This document shows, in pieces, positions 1-8,477 of a DNA stretch of 50,088 nt. Under the pieces are notes generated by a model that saw nothing but the letters and a program-made list of their open reading frames with translations, had not been told where the DNA came from and did no database searches. The position numbers were made by a program, and so were the translations under genes. The stretch lies in contig NZ_JAJDNQ010000047.1 of the NCBI RefSeq assembly GCF_022340605.1, positions 1 to 50,088 of the forward strand, given 5' to 3'. Source of the stretch: Thiohalocapsa sp. GTDB lineage: Bacteria > Pseudomonadota > Gammaproteobacteria > Chromatiales > Chromatiaceae. Positions within the stretch are counted from its first letter, which is position 1, and each line of letters begins with the position of its first letter.

Positions 1-1574
1 CGTGGAATGCCATAGCGGCGCATGAGGGTCAGCGCGGAGTCCAGCCGCCGGCCGGTGGCGATGCCGAAGCTGGTGCACTTGCGGTTCTCGCGGATGACGC
101 GGATGAATTCCGCCAGGGCGTCCAGATCGCCAAGCAGGTTCTGGTCCAGGTCGGTGAAGATGGCCCGGTCGTGGTAGAGCATGGGCCGGCGCGTCACCGG
201 CGCCCGCGGCGGCGGTTCCACCCGCTCCAGCAGCGGCATCACCGCCGCCATGTAGCTCTCCGCATGGGCCGGCCACGAGTAGTGCTTCTTGACCCCTTCG
301 ATGCCGTTCTTCGCGAACTGGCGCCAGCGGTTGCGGTCGCTCAGCACCTTGAGCAGGGCCTTGGTGATGTCCTTAGTGTCCAGCGGGTCCACCAGGATGC
401 CGTTGCTGCAGTGCTTGACGATGTCGATGGGGCCGCCGTCCTCGGTGGCGACGATGGGCAGCCCGCTGGCGGCAGCCTCGATGAGCGTGAGCCCGAATGG
501 CTCGGTGAGCGCGGGATTGATGAATACACCGCGGGAGGCGGCCGCCAGTTGGTAGAGCACCGGCACCTCGTCGGCGGTGTGGTGCTTGGGGTAGGCGACG
601 CGGCCGTAGAGGTCGTAGAGATCGATGAGGATCAGGATGTCCGTCAGCACCTGCTGTGCGCCCGCGTCCAGCTCGCGGATGTCGTCGCGGTTGCCGGCGA
701 CGACGACCAGATTCGCCGCCCGTTGCAGCTCTTCGGACTCGCCATAGGCATCGATGAGCGTGGCGATGTTCTTGCGCTCGTCCGGCCGCGACAGCGCCAG
801 CACCATCGGCTTGCTCGGCTGGTGCAGGAAGCGGCCCAGCTCCTGGGTCATGGCGGCGCGCTGCTCGCGCCCGTCCGGTGGATGGAAGCGCTTCAGGTCC
901 GTGCCCGGCGGGATCACGCTCATGCGCTCGGGCTGGTAGTGGTCGTAGAGCCCGTACTGCTCCTCGATCTCCTGCGTGGTGCTCGTGATCACCAGCGCGG
1001 CGGCGCCGAGGGTCTCTTCCTCCGCGTTGATGCGCCGGTCCATGTTGTAGCGCGCGTCGATGGTCTCCTGCTTGATGCCGGAGGCGAGCAGGCGCTGGCG
1101 CTTCACGCGGCCCAGGGAATGCCCCGTGTGCACCAGCGGCACCCCGAGCTGCGCGGTGATGCGCGTACCCACGTAGCCGGCGTCGGCGTAGTGGCTGTGC
1201 ACCAGTTGCGGGAAGGCATCCTGCTCGCGCAGGAAGCCGAGCATGTTGTCCGAGAAGGCGTCCAGGTGGTCCCAGAGCTGCTCCTTGGGCAGATAGCCCG
1301 CGGGCCCGGCCTCGATGCGTACGATGCGTGCCCCGTCGCCGAGATCCTCGACGGGCTCGGCGTAGTCGCCGCTGACGTTCGGGTCGTCCACCAGCCGGGT
1401 GAACAGGTCGACGCGGTCCACGTCGGGCCGGGCCGCCAGCGCCCGGGCCAGCTCCACCACGTAGAGGATCTGCCCGCCGGTGTCCGCATCGCGGCCGAGC
1501 TCCAGGTTCTGCCCGCGGATCAGGCCGTGGACGCTGATCAGGGCGAGGTATGAGGCCGGGGCGGGGTTGGTCAT
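1..1574 (-). CDS. Sucrose-phosphate synthase, C-terminus cut by window edge
   Basis: Predicted to transfer glucose from a nucleotide sugar to fructose-6-phosphate, making sucrose-6-phosphate, a compatible-solute precursor. From the ATG at 1574 the frame stays open to base 1 (about 524 codons seen). The N-terminus has the SPS-type motif GRDADTGGQ with ELARAL behind it. The GT-B C-half has the EPFGLTLIEAAASGLPIVAT signature. It then continues into a HAD-phosphatase-like domain with a DLDQNLLGD motif, as in bidomain bacterial SPS proteins. The end of the HAD domain lies outside the window, so whether it is an active phosphatase cannot be judged. Upstream on the same strand is a glycosyltransferase fragment. 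Family assignment is firm; exact donor specificity is inferred. Confidence 0.88.
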   Translation of the reverse strand, partial: MTNPAPASYLALISVHGLIRGQNLELGRDADTGGQILYVVELARALAARPDVDRVDLFTRLVDDPNVSGDYAEPVEDLGDGARIVRIEAGPAGYLPKEQLWDHLDAFSDNMLGFLREQDAFPQLVHSHYADAGYVGTRITAQLGVPLVHTGHSLGRVKRQRLLASGIKQETIDARYNMDRRINAEEETLGAAALVITSTTQEIEEQYGLYDHYQPERMSVIPPGTDLKRFHPPDGREQRAAMTQELGRFLHQPSKPMVLALSRPDERKNIATLIDAYGESEELQRAANLVVVAGNRDDIRELDAGAQQVLTDILILIDLYDLYGRVAYPKHHTADEVPVLYQLAAASRGVFINPALTEPFGLTLIEAAASGLPIVATEDGGPIDIVKHCSNGILVDPLDTKDITKALLKVLSDRNRWRQFAKNGIEGVKKHYSWPAHAESYMAAVMPLLERVEPPPRAPVTRRPMLYHDRAIFTDLDQNLLGDLDALAEFIRVIRENRKCTSFGIATGRRLDSALTLMRRYGIP

Positions 1575-1711
1575 GAGCTTGCCGGGTTGCAGTCGCAGGC
1601 CACCAGCCTACCGTCTGCGGGCTCCCGGCTCCAGTCGTATGGCCCACGCAGCCGCTGAGTCGCCGGTCCGGACGGTCGCCGCGCGCGACCGCGACAGGGC
1701 GCTGCCGCGGC

Positions 1712-2062
1712 TCAGACCGTTGCGAAACAGCGCTCCGGGTCCAGGCCGTGACTCACCAGGTGCGGCGCGGACAACAGCGACTGCATTTCCTCGGCCACCC
1801 GCCGGTAGCTGAGATACTGCGCGCCGATACGGTAGTTCTGCTGCACCTCGATCTCGGGATGGCGGAAGTGCGCCTCGGGGATGATGTGGCGGCGCTCGGG
1901 CGGGCGGTCGTCGCAGAGCCCGGCGATGTAGAAGCAGCGGTGGCCCATGGCCTCAAGCACGGCTGCCCATTTTTCGATTTCGAGGCTGACACCGTCGGTG
2001 CCCCTGATGCGGGTGGACACGAAGCCGATGCGCTTCGGGCCGTTCTTCTTGCGGGTGATCAT
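1712..2062 (-). pseudogene. Truncated glycosyltransferase (N-terminal fragment)
   Basis: A 116-codon frame from the ATG at 2062. Its start (RIGFVSTRIRGTDGVSLEIE, about residues 9-28) is the typical first strand and glycine loop of a GT-B family 4-like glycosyltransferase, followed by EKWAAVLEAMGH. Such enzymes are normally about 350-450 residues. Here the frame stops after DPERCFATV, and no nucleotide-sugar-binding C-half is found before the sucrose-phosphate synthase start 137 bp downstream. I read it as a remnant of a second glycosyltransferase beside the sucrose gene. A small stand-alone protein is possible but less likely. Confidence 0.6.
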
Positions 2063-2249
2063 CTGCACTGAGGCCCATTGCAGTGCCCGGCGGGGCCGCC
2101 GCCGCGGGCGGGCAGATGCCGCTGTCAGTTCCCGAGTGGATAACTGGGTGGCGCCGCCGCGGTGCGGAGTGTATGCCGGATGGCTGGGTTGCGACAGCGG
2201 TGACGGGCAGCAGTCTCGGCTGCCTATGCAACGTCCGGGGGAACGCTGG

Positions 2250-5200
2250 TCAGGGGCCGCCCTCGGCGAACGGCGCAAGCGAGCCGGCAATGGCCGGCTC
2301 GTGTCTCCGGTGGTGCGCCTCGGCGCTTGGCCGAGGGCGCAGTGACCGGTGCGCGTCCGTGCGCGGCATGGCCGTAAAGCTGCCGGCCTCGCCAACGGCC
2401 GGGATCTCGCCGGGTGCGGCGGTCGGCATCTCGGCCAGCGCTGGGATTTGCGCCCGCAGCACTGCATCGGCCGCAGCCGTTGCTGTAACCCCACCGGCGT
2501 CGGTCGGCCTCGATTTGTGCTCAGGCATGGCCACCCTCATCAGTGCGCCCTCACTGCGTTGTGACAGGGTGCCGGTTGCATCGAGCCGCCCGGCGACGAC
2601 CTCGATCGGCGGCGAGGCTTCGCCGGGGCGATAGGCATCGAACTTGGCCCGTGCATCGAAAATGTCGAAGCGCCGCTGGTCCCCGCGCACTGCAAGCAGG
2701 CCCGACAGGCGCCGCCAGCGCGCGTAGAGGACGCCCTCGTGCCCCGCGGGCTCGGCGACGCCTTTGACGCCCAGGTTCAGCTCCTGGCTGCCTAGCATGG
2801 CGTGGGACACCAGGCTGCGGCTGCCGTCGAGCGAGAGCTGGACGTGGCCGGCGATGTCGTGCACTTGGTTCAGGTTGTCGATCCAGCCATGGGTGCCGCG
2901 CAGGTTGTCGATGATGGGGACGAGGGGGCGGGCGTCTTTGATGGTGACGTTCGCGCTGGCCGCCAGCGTCAGGGGCTTCTGCCAGTCCACCCGCGCGTCC
3001 TTGAGCTCCAGGCGTGCGTGCCAATCGGGGTCGGTGGCGTCGGCGACGGCGCCGTCCACGCGCACCCGGTCCAGCACCAGGGCGGAGCCCGTGATGTCGA
3101 AGGCGAGGTCCTCGGGCTCGCCGCCGTGGACGGCGATCTCCGCGCGCAGGTCGCCGCGGATGGCCTCGCCGCCGGCTGTCGCCCGCAGCCCCTCGGCTAC
3201 CAGCAGGAGCTGGCCGGTGGCGGCGTCGGGCTGTAGCGCGAGGTCGGCGGTCAGGTCCGCGGTGCCGGCGGTGAAGGCGACGCCGCTGTGCGCCGGCAGG
3301 TAGGCGTTGAGGCCGGTGAGATCGCGCAGGCGCGCCCGCGGGATGCGCAGGTCCGCCTCGGTGACGGCCGCCGCATCGGCATCGAAGCGGGCGCGGGCGG
3401 CGACCTCGAACCGGACCTGGTCCACCAGCGCCTCGGCCTCGTCGCTGCGGCGTAGCCGGCCGTCGTCGATGGCCGCGAAGAGGTCCAGGTCCGGCCGCGC
3501 GTCGCCGCGCGCCACGGCCAGCTCCAGCCGGCCGGCACCGGTGGCGACGTGCTCCAGCAGGGTTACTGTAAGCTCACCTGGCCGGCCGACGAGGGACGTG
3601 CCCGCGGCCGCTAGGCCATCGGCGAGCCGCAGATCCAGATCCAGCTCGCCGCCGCCGGTCAGGCTGAGGCCGAAGGGTCGGTGCAGCAGGCGCGCGATCC
3701 AGTCCAACTCCGAAACCGAGAGACGCGCGTCGAGTCGACCGTCGGCCGCCGCAAGCAGCGCGCCGAAGCCGTCGCGGCCGACCCGCCGCGCGAGGTAGAG
3801 CATCGCCCCGTCGGCGGCCGATGGCGGGGGTCTGCCGGCGTCCTGGTTCCCCGCGCCCTGATCCTCGGGCCGTGAGGCATCGGCGCCCGGTAGCGGCACC
3901 GCGAAGTGGCCGTCAGTGATAGCGAGGCGAGCATTCCAGACGGTGCCCCGGCCAAGGTCGTCGGCGACGGTGACATGCGCGCGGTCGAGCCTGAGATGAC
4001 TGCCAGCTAGGTCCAATGCGGCGCCGCCAGCCTCGTGGCCATGTGCCCGAAGTCTGAGGTCGAGGTCGCTGGCGAAGCGCACATCGCCGTGGGCGAGGTC
4101 GGCGTCGCGGGAGGTGACCCGCAGATCAAGCGCCAGGGCCTCACGGCTGACGCTGGCGTGACCCGTGAGTCTGCCAGTGCCGCCGTGCACCCGAAGGCCC
4201 CACTTGGCCGGCAGCAGCCGCTCCAGCGCGGCCAGGTCCGGCACCTGCACGGGCGGGATGTCGAGGATGAGCCGGGTCGCTGCGCGTGCGGATGCCTCGG
4301 GGCGGACCTCTTCCGGCAGGTCGATCATGAGCGCCAGATCGCGGCCGCGGAAGAGCGGCTGCGGCGCTTCGGTGTCGGCCCGGTGCACGAAGGCATCCAC
4401 CGCCGCGAAGCGGATGGTCATGTCGCCGGCGTCGTCGGGCTGATCCCGCAGCTCGATGGTGCCATCGCCGTCAAAGCGCAGTCCGCCCAGGTGCACGCCG
4501 AGGGGGTCGGCCGTGACCGTCAGGGTCGTGTCCCGGCGCAGGTCGCCGCGGGTCAGGTGCAGCCGGCCCCGCATGCGGCCGCGGCCGGACAGTTCCAGGT
4601 CCTGCGCCGCGCCGTGATAGAGGTTCAGGAAGTGCAGGCTTGCCAGCGGCAGGTCCATCCGCGCGTCGACGGACAACGCCTGCAGTAGCGTGACGCCGTC
4701 CAAGGCGTCGAGAGCGACATTGGGCAGCCCCGCCTCGCCGCGGAGCCAACCCGCGTCGGCCACCGGGGGCTCGTCTGCAATGGCGAGCCGCCGGAGCTTC
4801 AGGTCCAGATCGGCGCCAGCGATGGTCAGCGTATTCCTGTTGGTATCGATGTCGAGCGACCAGCCGAGCCGGCCGTCGAGTGCTGCGCGCAACTGTGCCA
4901 GCCAGAGCGTGATACCTCCCTCGATACGGATGTCGTCGAGGACGAGCATGGGTGTGGGGCTGCCCGTCACGGGCGGCCCCGCGGGTGCGTTTGGGTCGCG
5001 GTTGCGGATCACCGGATAGAAGTCCCGCAGGGCACGGGCCGTCGCTGCATCTTCGCTCTGCGTCTGCAGTCGGGGACGCAGGCGCAGATCGGGATTCCGC
5101 AGCCGGATGTGGTGCAGGTGCACTGTTCCGCGCAGCAGCGCCCAGGGCGACACCGACGCAGCGACGTCCGGCGTGTCCAATTGCCATTGGAGATCCGGGG

Positions 5201-5447
5201 TTTGCCCGTCCGCGGCGAGCCCGCGGATCTCGATGTGCGGGGGGTACCAGGACCAGGCGCGTTGCCAGGTCACCGCGAAGCGCTCGGGTGCGATGGCGTT
5301 GAGCCTGGCGTGAAGGCTCGGCAGGTTAAGCGCAGCGTTGTCGGTCTGAGGCAGGGCCTTGCTAGGTATGGCCGCGCAGATCCTTGAGATAGACCTGGGA
5401 ATTGCGCTTCGCGTTGTAGGCGGCGCGCCGGTCGGGCGGCAGGGCAT
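2250..5447 (-). CDS. Large AsmA/TamB-like envelope protein, apparent 5' truncation
   Basis: An open frame of more than 1,000 codons rich in alternating beta-strand segments (repeated LxLxLxxG and VxVxG patterns). The N-terminal part reads APERFAVTWQRAWSWYPPHI then EIRGL, the entry motif of AsmA-like proteins involved in envelope lipid or outer-membrane homeostasis. Those proteins normally carry a transmembrane anchor of about 25 residues just before this motif. Here recognisable sequence begins only about 10-20 codons after the argA stop (5362), and no helix precedes it. The only upstream in-frame ATG (5447) lies inside argA and encodes unrelated residues. Coordinates give the full open frame; the true start is unresolved, and the gene may be 5'-deleted and non-functional. 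It would follow argA directly on the same strand. Confidence 0.6.
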   Translation of the reverse strand: MPCRPTGAPPTTRSAIPRSISRICAAIPSKALPQTDNAALNLPSLHARLNAIAPERFAVTWQRAWSWYPPHIEIRGLAADGQTPDLQWQLDTPDVAASVSPWALLRGTVHLHHIRLRNPDLRLRPRLQTQSEDAATARALRDFYPVIRNRDPNAPAGPPVTGSPTPMLVLDDIRIEGGITLWLAQLRAALDGRLGWSLDIDTNRNTLTIAGADLDLKLRRLAIADEPPVADAGWLRGEAGLPNVALDALDGVTLLQALSVDARMDLPLASLHFLNLYHGAAQDLELSGRGRMRGRLHLTRGDLRRDTTLTVTADPLGVHLGGLRFDGDGTIELRDQPDDAGDMTIRFAAVDAFVHRADTEAPQPLFRGRDLALMIDLPEEVRPEASARAATRLILDIPPVQVPDLAALERLLPAKWGLRVHGGTGRLTGHASVSREALALDLRVTSRDADLAHGDVRFASDLDLRLRAHGHEAGGAALDLAGSHLRLDRAHVTVADDLGRGTVWNARLAITDGHFAVPLPGADASRPEDQGAGNQDAGRPPPSAADGAMLYLARRVGRDGFGALLAAADGRLDARLSVSELDWIARLLHRPFGLSLTGGGELDLDLRLADGLAAAGTSLVGRPGELTVTLLEHVATGAGRLELAVARGDARPDLDLFAAIDDGRLRRSDEAEALVDQVRFEVAARARFDADAAAVTEADLRIPRARLRDLTGLNAYLPAHSGVAFTAGTADLTADLALQPDAATGQLLLVAEGLRATAGGEAIRGDLRAEIAVHGGEPEDLAFDITGSALVLDRVRVDGAVADATDPDWHARLELKDARVDWQKPLTLAASANVTIKDARPLVPIIDNLRGTHGWIDNLNQVHDIAGHVQLSLDGSRSLVSHAMLGSQELNLGVKGVAEPAGHEGVLYARWRRLSGLLAVRGDQRRFDIFDARAKFDAYRPGEASPPIEVVAGRLDATGTLSQRSEGALMRVAMPEHKSRPTDAGGVTATAAADAVLRAQIPALAEMPTAAPGEIPAVGEAGSFTAMPRTDAHRSLRPRPSAEAHHRRHEPAIAGSLAPFAEGGP

Positions 5448-6705
5448 CCACGGTGGCCGGCTCGAAGCCGCGCTCGCGGAACCAGTGCGCGGTCTGGGTG
5501 GTGAGCACGAAGAGCCGGCTCAGGCCGCGCTCGCGGGCCAGCGCCTCCATGCGCGCCAGGAGTTTGTCGCCGCGCCCACGCGCCCGGTAGTCCGGGTGCA
5601 CGGCCACGCAGGCGAGCTCGCCGATGCCCTGCTCGGGCCAGCAGAACAGGGCCGCGCAGGAGATGACGGTGCCGTCGCGCTCGGTGACCGAGAAGCGGTC
5701 GATGACGGGCTCCAGGTCCTCGCGCGGGCGCGGCACCAGCACGCCGGCCTGCTCCAGCGGCTCCAGCAGCGCGCGGATGCCAGGGATGTCGTCGATGCGC
5801 GCGGGGCGCAGTTCCTCGAAGGGCCGGTCGGAGATCAGGGTCCCGGCGCCGTCGCGGGTGAACAGCTCCTGTAGCAGGGCGCCGTCCTGGCCGCGCGGGA
5901 TCAGATGCACGCGGCGGATGCCGCTGCGGCAGGCGTCGGCGCCGGCGCGCAGCGCCTGAGCCAGCTCCTCCGGTGGGTTGGGGTCGGCGGCGAGCAGGGC
6001 GTCCACGTCGGCGGCGAGCAGGTTGGACGCCGGCGCGTCATCGGTGCCGGTGATGCCGTCGCCCTCCACCAGAAAGATGAGCTTGTCCGCGCCGAGCGCC
6101 ACCGCGGCCGCACGCGCCACGTCCGCCGCGGCGAGGTTGAACACCTCGCCGGTGGGGGAGTAGCCGATGGGCGGCATCAGCGCCACGGCGCCGGCGTCCA
6201 GCGCGGACTTGAGCGTGTCGCGGTCGATGCGCCGCACCTTGCCAGTGTGCATGTAGTCCACGCCGTCGAGCACGCCGATGGGGCGGGCGATGACGAAGTT
6301 GCCGGAGGCCACAGGGATGCGCACCCCCGCCATGGGCGAGTTGGCGAGACCCATGGACAGGAGCGCCTCCAACTCCACCCGCGCGCTGCCGGCGGCGTCC
6401 TTGACACAGGCGAGCGCGGCATCGTCGGTGATGCGCAGATCACCGGCGTAGCGCCATTCCGTGCCGCGCTCGGCCAGTCGGCGCTCGATCTGCGGGCGGG
6501 CGCCGTGCACGAGTATCAGCCGGATACCGAGGCCGTGCAGCAGCGCGATGTCGTGTACCAGCGCCGGCAGTTGTGGGTCGTCCAGGGCCTCGCCGCCGAA
6601 GGCGATGACGAAGGTGCGGCCGCGGTGGGCATGGATGTAGGGCGTGCACTGGCGAAACCAGTGCGCGAAAGGGGAGGCGGCGGGGAGGCTGGTGGCGGCT
6701 GACAC
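5362..6705 (-). CDS. argA: N-acetylglutamate synthase ArgA
   Basis: Catalyses acetyl-CoA + glutamate to N-acetylglutamate, the first step of arginine synthesis. An amino-acid-kinase-fold N-terminal domain (FVIAFGGEALDD, then LVHGARPQIERRL) is followed by a C-terminal GNAT acetyltransferase domain with ACVAVHPDYRARGRGDKLL (acetyl-CoA loop) and HWFRERGFEP. The chosen start is the GTG at 6705, giving 447 residues, the usual ArgA length. The longer frame back to 6789 adds 28 low-complexity residues with no family match. No strong Shine-Dalgarno sequence is visible. The 3' end abuts the AsmA-like gene on the same strand. Confidence 0.92.
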   Translation of the reverse strand: MSAATSLPAASPFAHWFRQCTPYIHAHRGRTFVIAFGGEALDDPQLPALVHDIALLHGLGIRLILVHGARPQIERRLAERGTEWRYAGDLRITDDAALACVKDAAGSARVELEALLSMGLANSPMAGVRIPVASGNFVIARPIGVLDGVDYMHTGKVRRIDRDTLKSALDAGAVALMPPIGYSPTGEVFNLAAADVARAAAVALGADKLIFLVEGDGITGTDDAPASNLLAADVDALLAADPNPPEELAQALRAGADACRSGIRRVHLIPRGQDGALLQELFTRDGAGTLISDRPFEELRPARIDDIPGIRALLEPLEQAGVLVPRPREDLEPVIDRFSVTERDGTVISCAALFCWPEQGIGELACVAVHPDYRARGRGDKLLARMEALARERGLSRLFVLTTQTAHWFRERGFEPATVDALPPDRRAAYNAKRNSQVYLKDLRGHT

Positions 6706-6830
6706 GGCTCGGGCACCCGGCGGTTGCGGCTGAACGGCTGCCGGGCGATGCGCATGCCGGCAGCACCCGTGCCGGCTCCGTGGCGGCACCCTGGAGCGCG
6801 GCTGCGCGGTGAAACGGACGCGTTGGGCGT

Positions 6831-8282
6831 TCAGTCCAGCCCGAGCTTGCCGAGGCGGTAGCGCAGCGAGCGCGGCGTCATGCCGAGCAGCTTGGCCGCG
6901 GCGGTGCGGTTCCAGTGGGTGGTATCCAGGGCCTTGAGTATGGCCTTTTTCTCGATCTCGTCCAGCTTTGCCTCCAGTGGGCGGTCGCCGATGTCGATGT
7001 CGGCGCCGCTCGCGCCCTGCGCGGTGGGCTGCTCCGCAGCCGTCTCCGTTGCCGGCGCCGCGCGCTCGGGCGGGTCGTTGCCGGCGGCGCCGGCCTGCGC
7101 ATGGCCCTGCGGCGGTGCCTGCGACGGTGCATGCAATTGGGGCAAGCGCAGGTCGGCGACGTCCAGCACGGGCGCGTCGGACAGGGCCGTGGCGCGTTCC
7201 AGGATGTTCTCCAACTCACGGACGTTGCCGGGGAAGTCATGGCCATGCAGCGCCTGGCGCGCCGCCTCGGAAAGGCGTTGCGGCTCGCCTCCGCCCTGCC
7301 CGGCGATGCGCCCGAGGATGTGCGTGGCGAGCACGTCGATATCCTCGATGCGCTCGCGCAGCGGCGCGATGCAGAGCTCGATGACGTTGATCCGGTAGAA
7401 GAGGTCCTGGCGGAAGGCGCCGCGGTCAACGGCTTGCTTCAGATCGTGGTGACTGGCGCTGATGATGCGCACGTCCACCGGGATCTCCTGCTCCGCGCCC
7501 ACCGGGCGGACGCTCTTCTGCTGGATGGCGCGCAGCAGCTTCACCTGCATCGGCAGCGGCAGGTCCGCGATCTCGTCCAGGAACAGGGTGCCGCCGCGGG
7601 CCGCCTGGAACAGGCCCTGCTTGTCGGCCACGGCCCCGGTGAAGCTGCCCTTGCGGTGGCCGAAGAGCTCACTCTCCACCAGCTCGCCCGGAATCGCGCC
7701 GCAGTTGACCGGCACGAAGGATGCCTCGGCCCGCGGGCCGAGGGCGTGGATCAGCCGTGCCGCCAGCTCCTTGCCGGTGCCGCTCTCGCCACCGATGAAC
7801 ACCGGCGCTTGGTTGCGGGCGAGCTTGGCGACGAGCGCGCGGATCTCCTGCATGTGCGCCGAGGTGCCGAGCAGGCCGCAGTCACTGCCGTCGGCGCTGG
7901 TGGCGGCGGACGGCGCGTGCAGCCTGAGGGCGGCGCCGATGAGGTCGCGCAGCACGTGTAGGTCCACCGGCTTGGCGACGAAATCGAACGCCCCTGCCTT
8001 CATCGCGGCGACGGCGGACTCCATGTTGCCGTAGGCGGTGATGACGGCGACCGGGGTCTCCGGGTGGTGCTCGCCGATCTCGCGCACCAGCTCGATGCCG
8101 TCGCCGTCCGGTAGGCGCATGTCTGTGAGGCAGAGATCGAAGCTGCGCTGCGCCAGCAGCGCGCGGGCCTGGTTCAGGTTGCCGGCGGTGGCGGCGTCGA
8201 CGCCAAGCCGCGCGCAGGTGATGCTGACCAGTTCCAGGATGTCGGGTTCGTCGTCGACGATCAGCGCTGTGGCTCGGCTCAT
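6831..8282 (-). CDS. pilR: Sigma-54-dependent response regulator PilR
   Basis: A 483-residue NtrC-type regulator, expected to activate the type IV pilin promoter with RpoN. The receiver domain (about 1-120) has the acidic pocket VDDEPD and phospho-acceptor Asp54 in LTDMRLPDG. The central AAA+ domain has Walker A GGESGTGKE, the RpoN-contact loop GSFTGA, and Walker B GGTLFLDEIADLP. The C-terminus is a Fis-type helix-turn-helix (NRTAAAKLLGMTPRSLRYRL). A Pro/Ala/Gln-rich linker of about 60 residues sits before the DNA-binding part. It lies 195 bp downstream of the pilS kinase gene on the same strand, the standard pair. PilR is preferred over other NtrC-like names because of that partner. Confidence 0.85.
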   Translation of the reverse strand: MSRATALIVDDEPDILELVSITCARLGVDAATAGNLNQARALLAQRSFDLCLTDMRLPDGDGIELVREIGEHHPETPVAVITAYGNMESAVAAMKAGAFDFVAKPVDLHVLRDLIGAALRLHAPSAATSADGSDCGLLGTSAHMQEIRALVAKLARNQAPVFIGGESGTGKELAARLIHALGPRAEASFVPVNCGAIPGELVESELFGHRKGSFTGAVADKQGLFQAARGGTLFLDEIADLPLPMQVKLLRAIQQKSVRPVGAEQEIPVDVRIISASHHDLKQAVDRGAFRQDLFYRINVIELCIAPLRERIEDIDVLATHILGRIAGQGGGEPQRLSEAARQALHGHDFPGNVRELENILERATALSDAPVLDVADLRLPQLHAPSQAPPQGHAQAGAAGNDPPERAAPATETAAEQPTAQGASGADIDIGDRPLEAKLDEIEKKAILKALDTTHWNRTAAAKLLGMTPRSLRYRLGKLGLD

Positions 8283-8477
8283 GATGTCGGTGCAGGTGTC
8301 TTGCGACCGCTGCCGGCGCCACAGCCGGACCGCGGTCGAAACTGAGACATGATGGATGATGCCGCGATGCGATGGTCGTCCCAGCCGGTGATGGTGTGCG
8401 CCCGCGTGGCCGCGGTGCCGCAGGCGAGCCCTGTTGGCGGCCCGAGCTGCTCTAGGCGGCGGCTTCAGGTGGCTGCT

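Noticed and set aside
171-1553. Long plus-strand open frame (460 codons) opposite sucrose-phosphate synthase
   Set aside because: Antisense shadow of a GC-rich gene; no family motif, and the minus strand encodes a clear GT-B enzyme.
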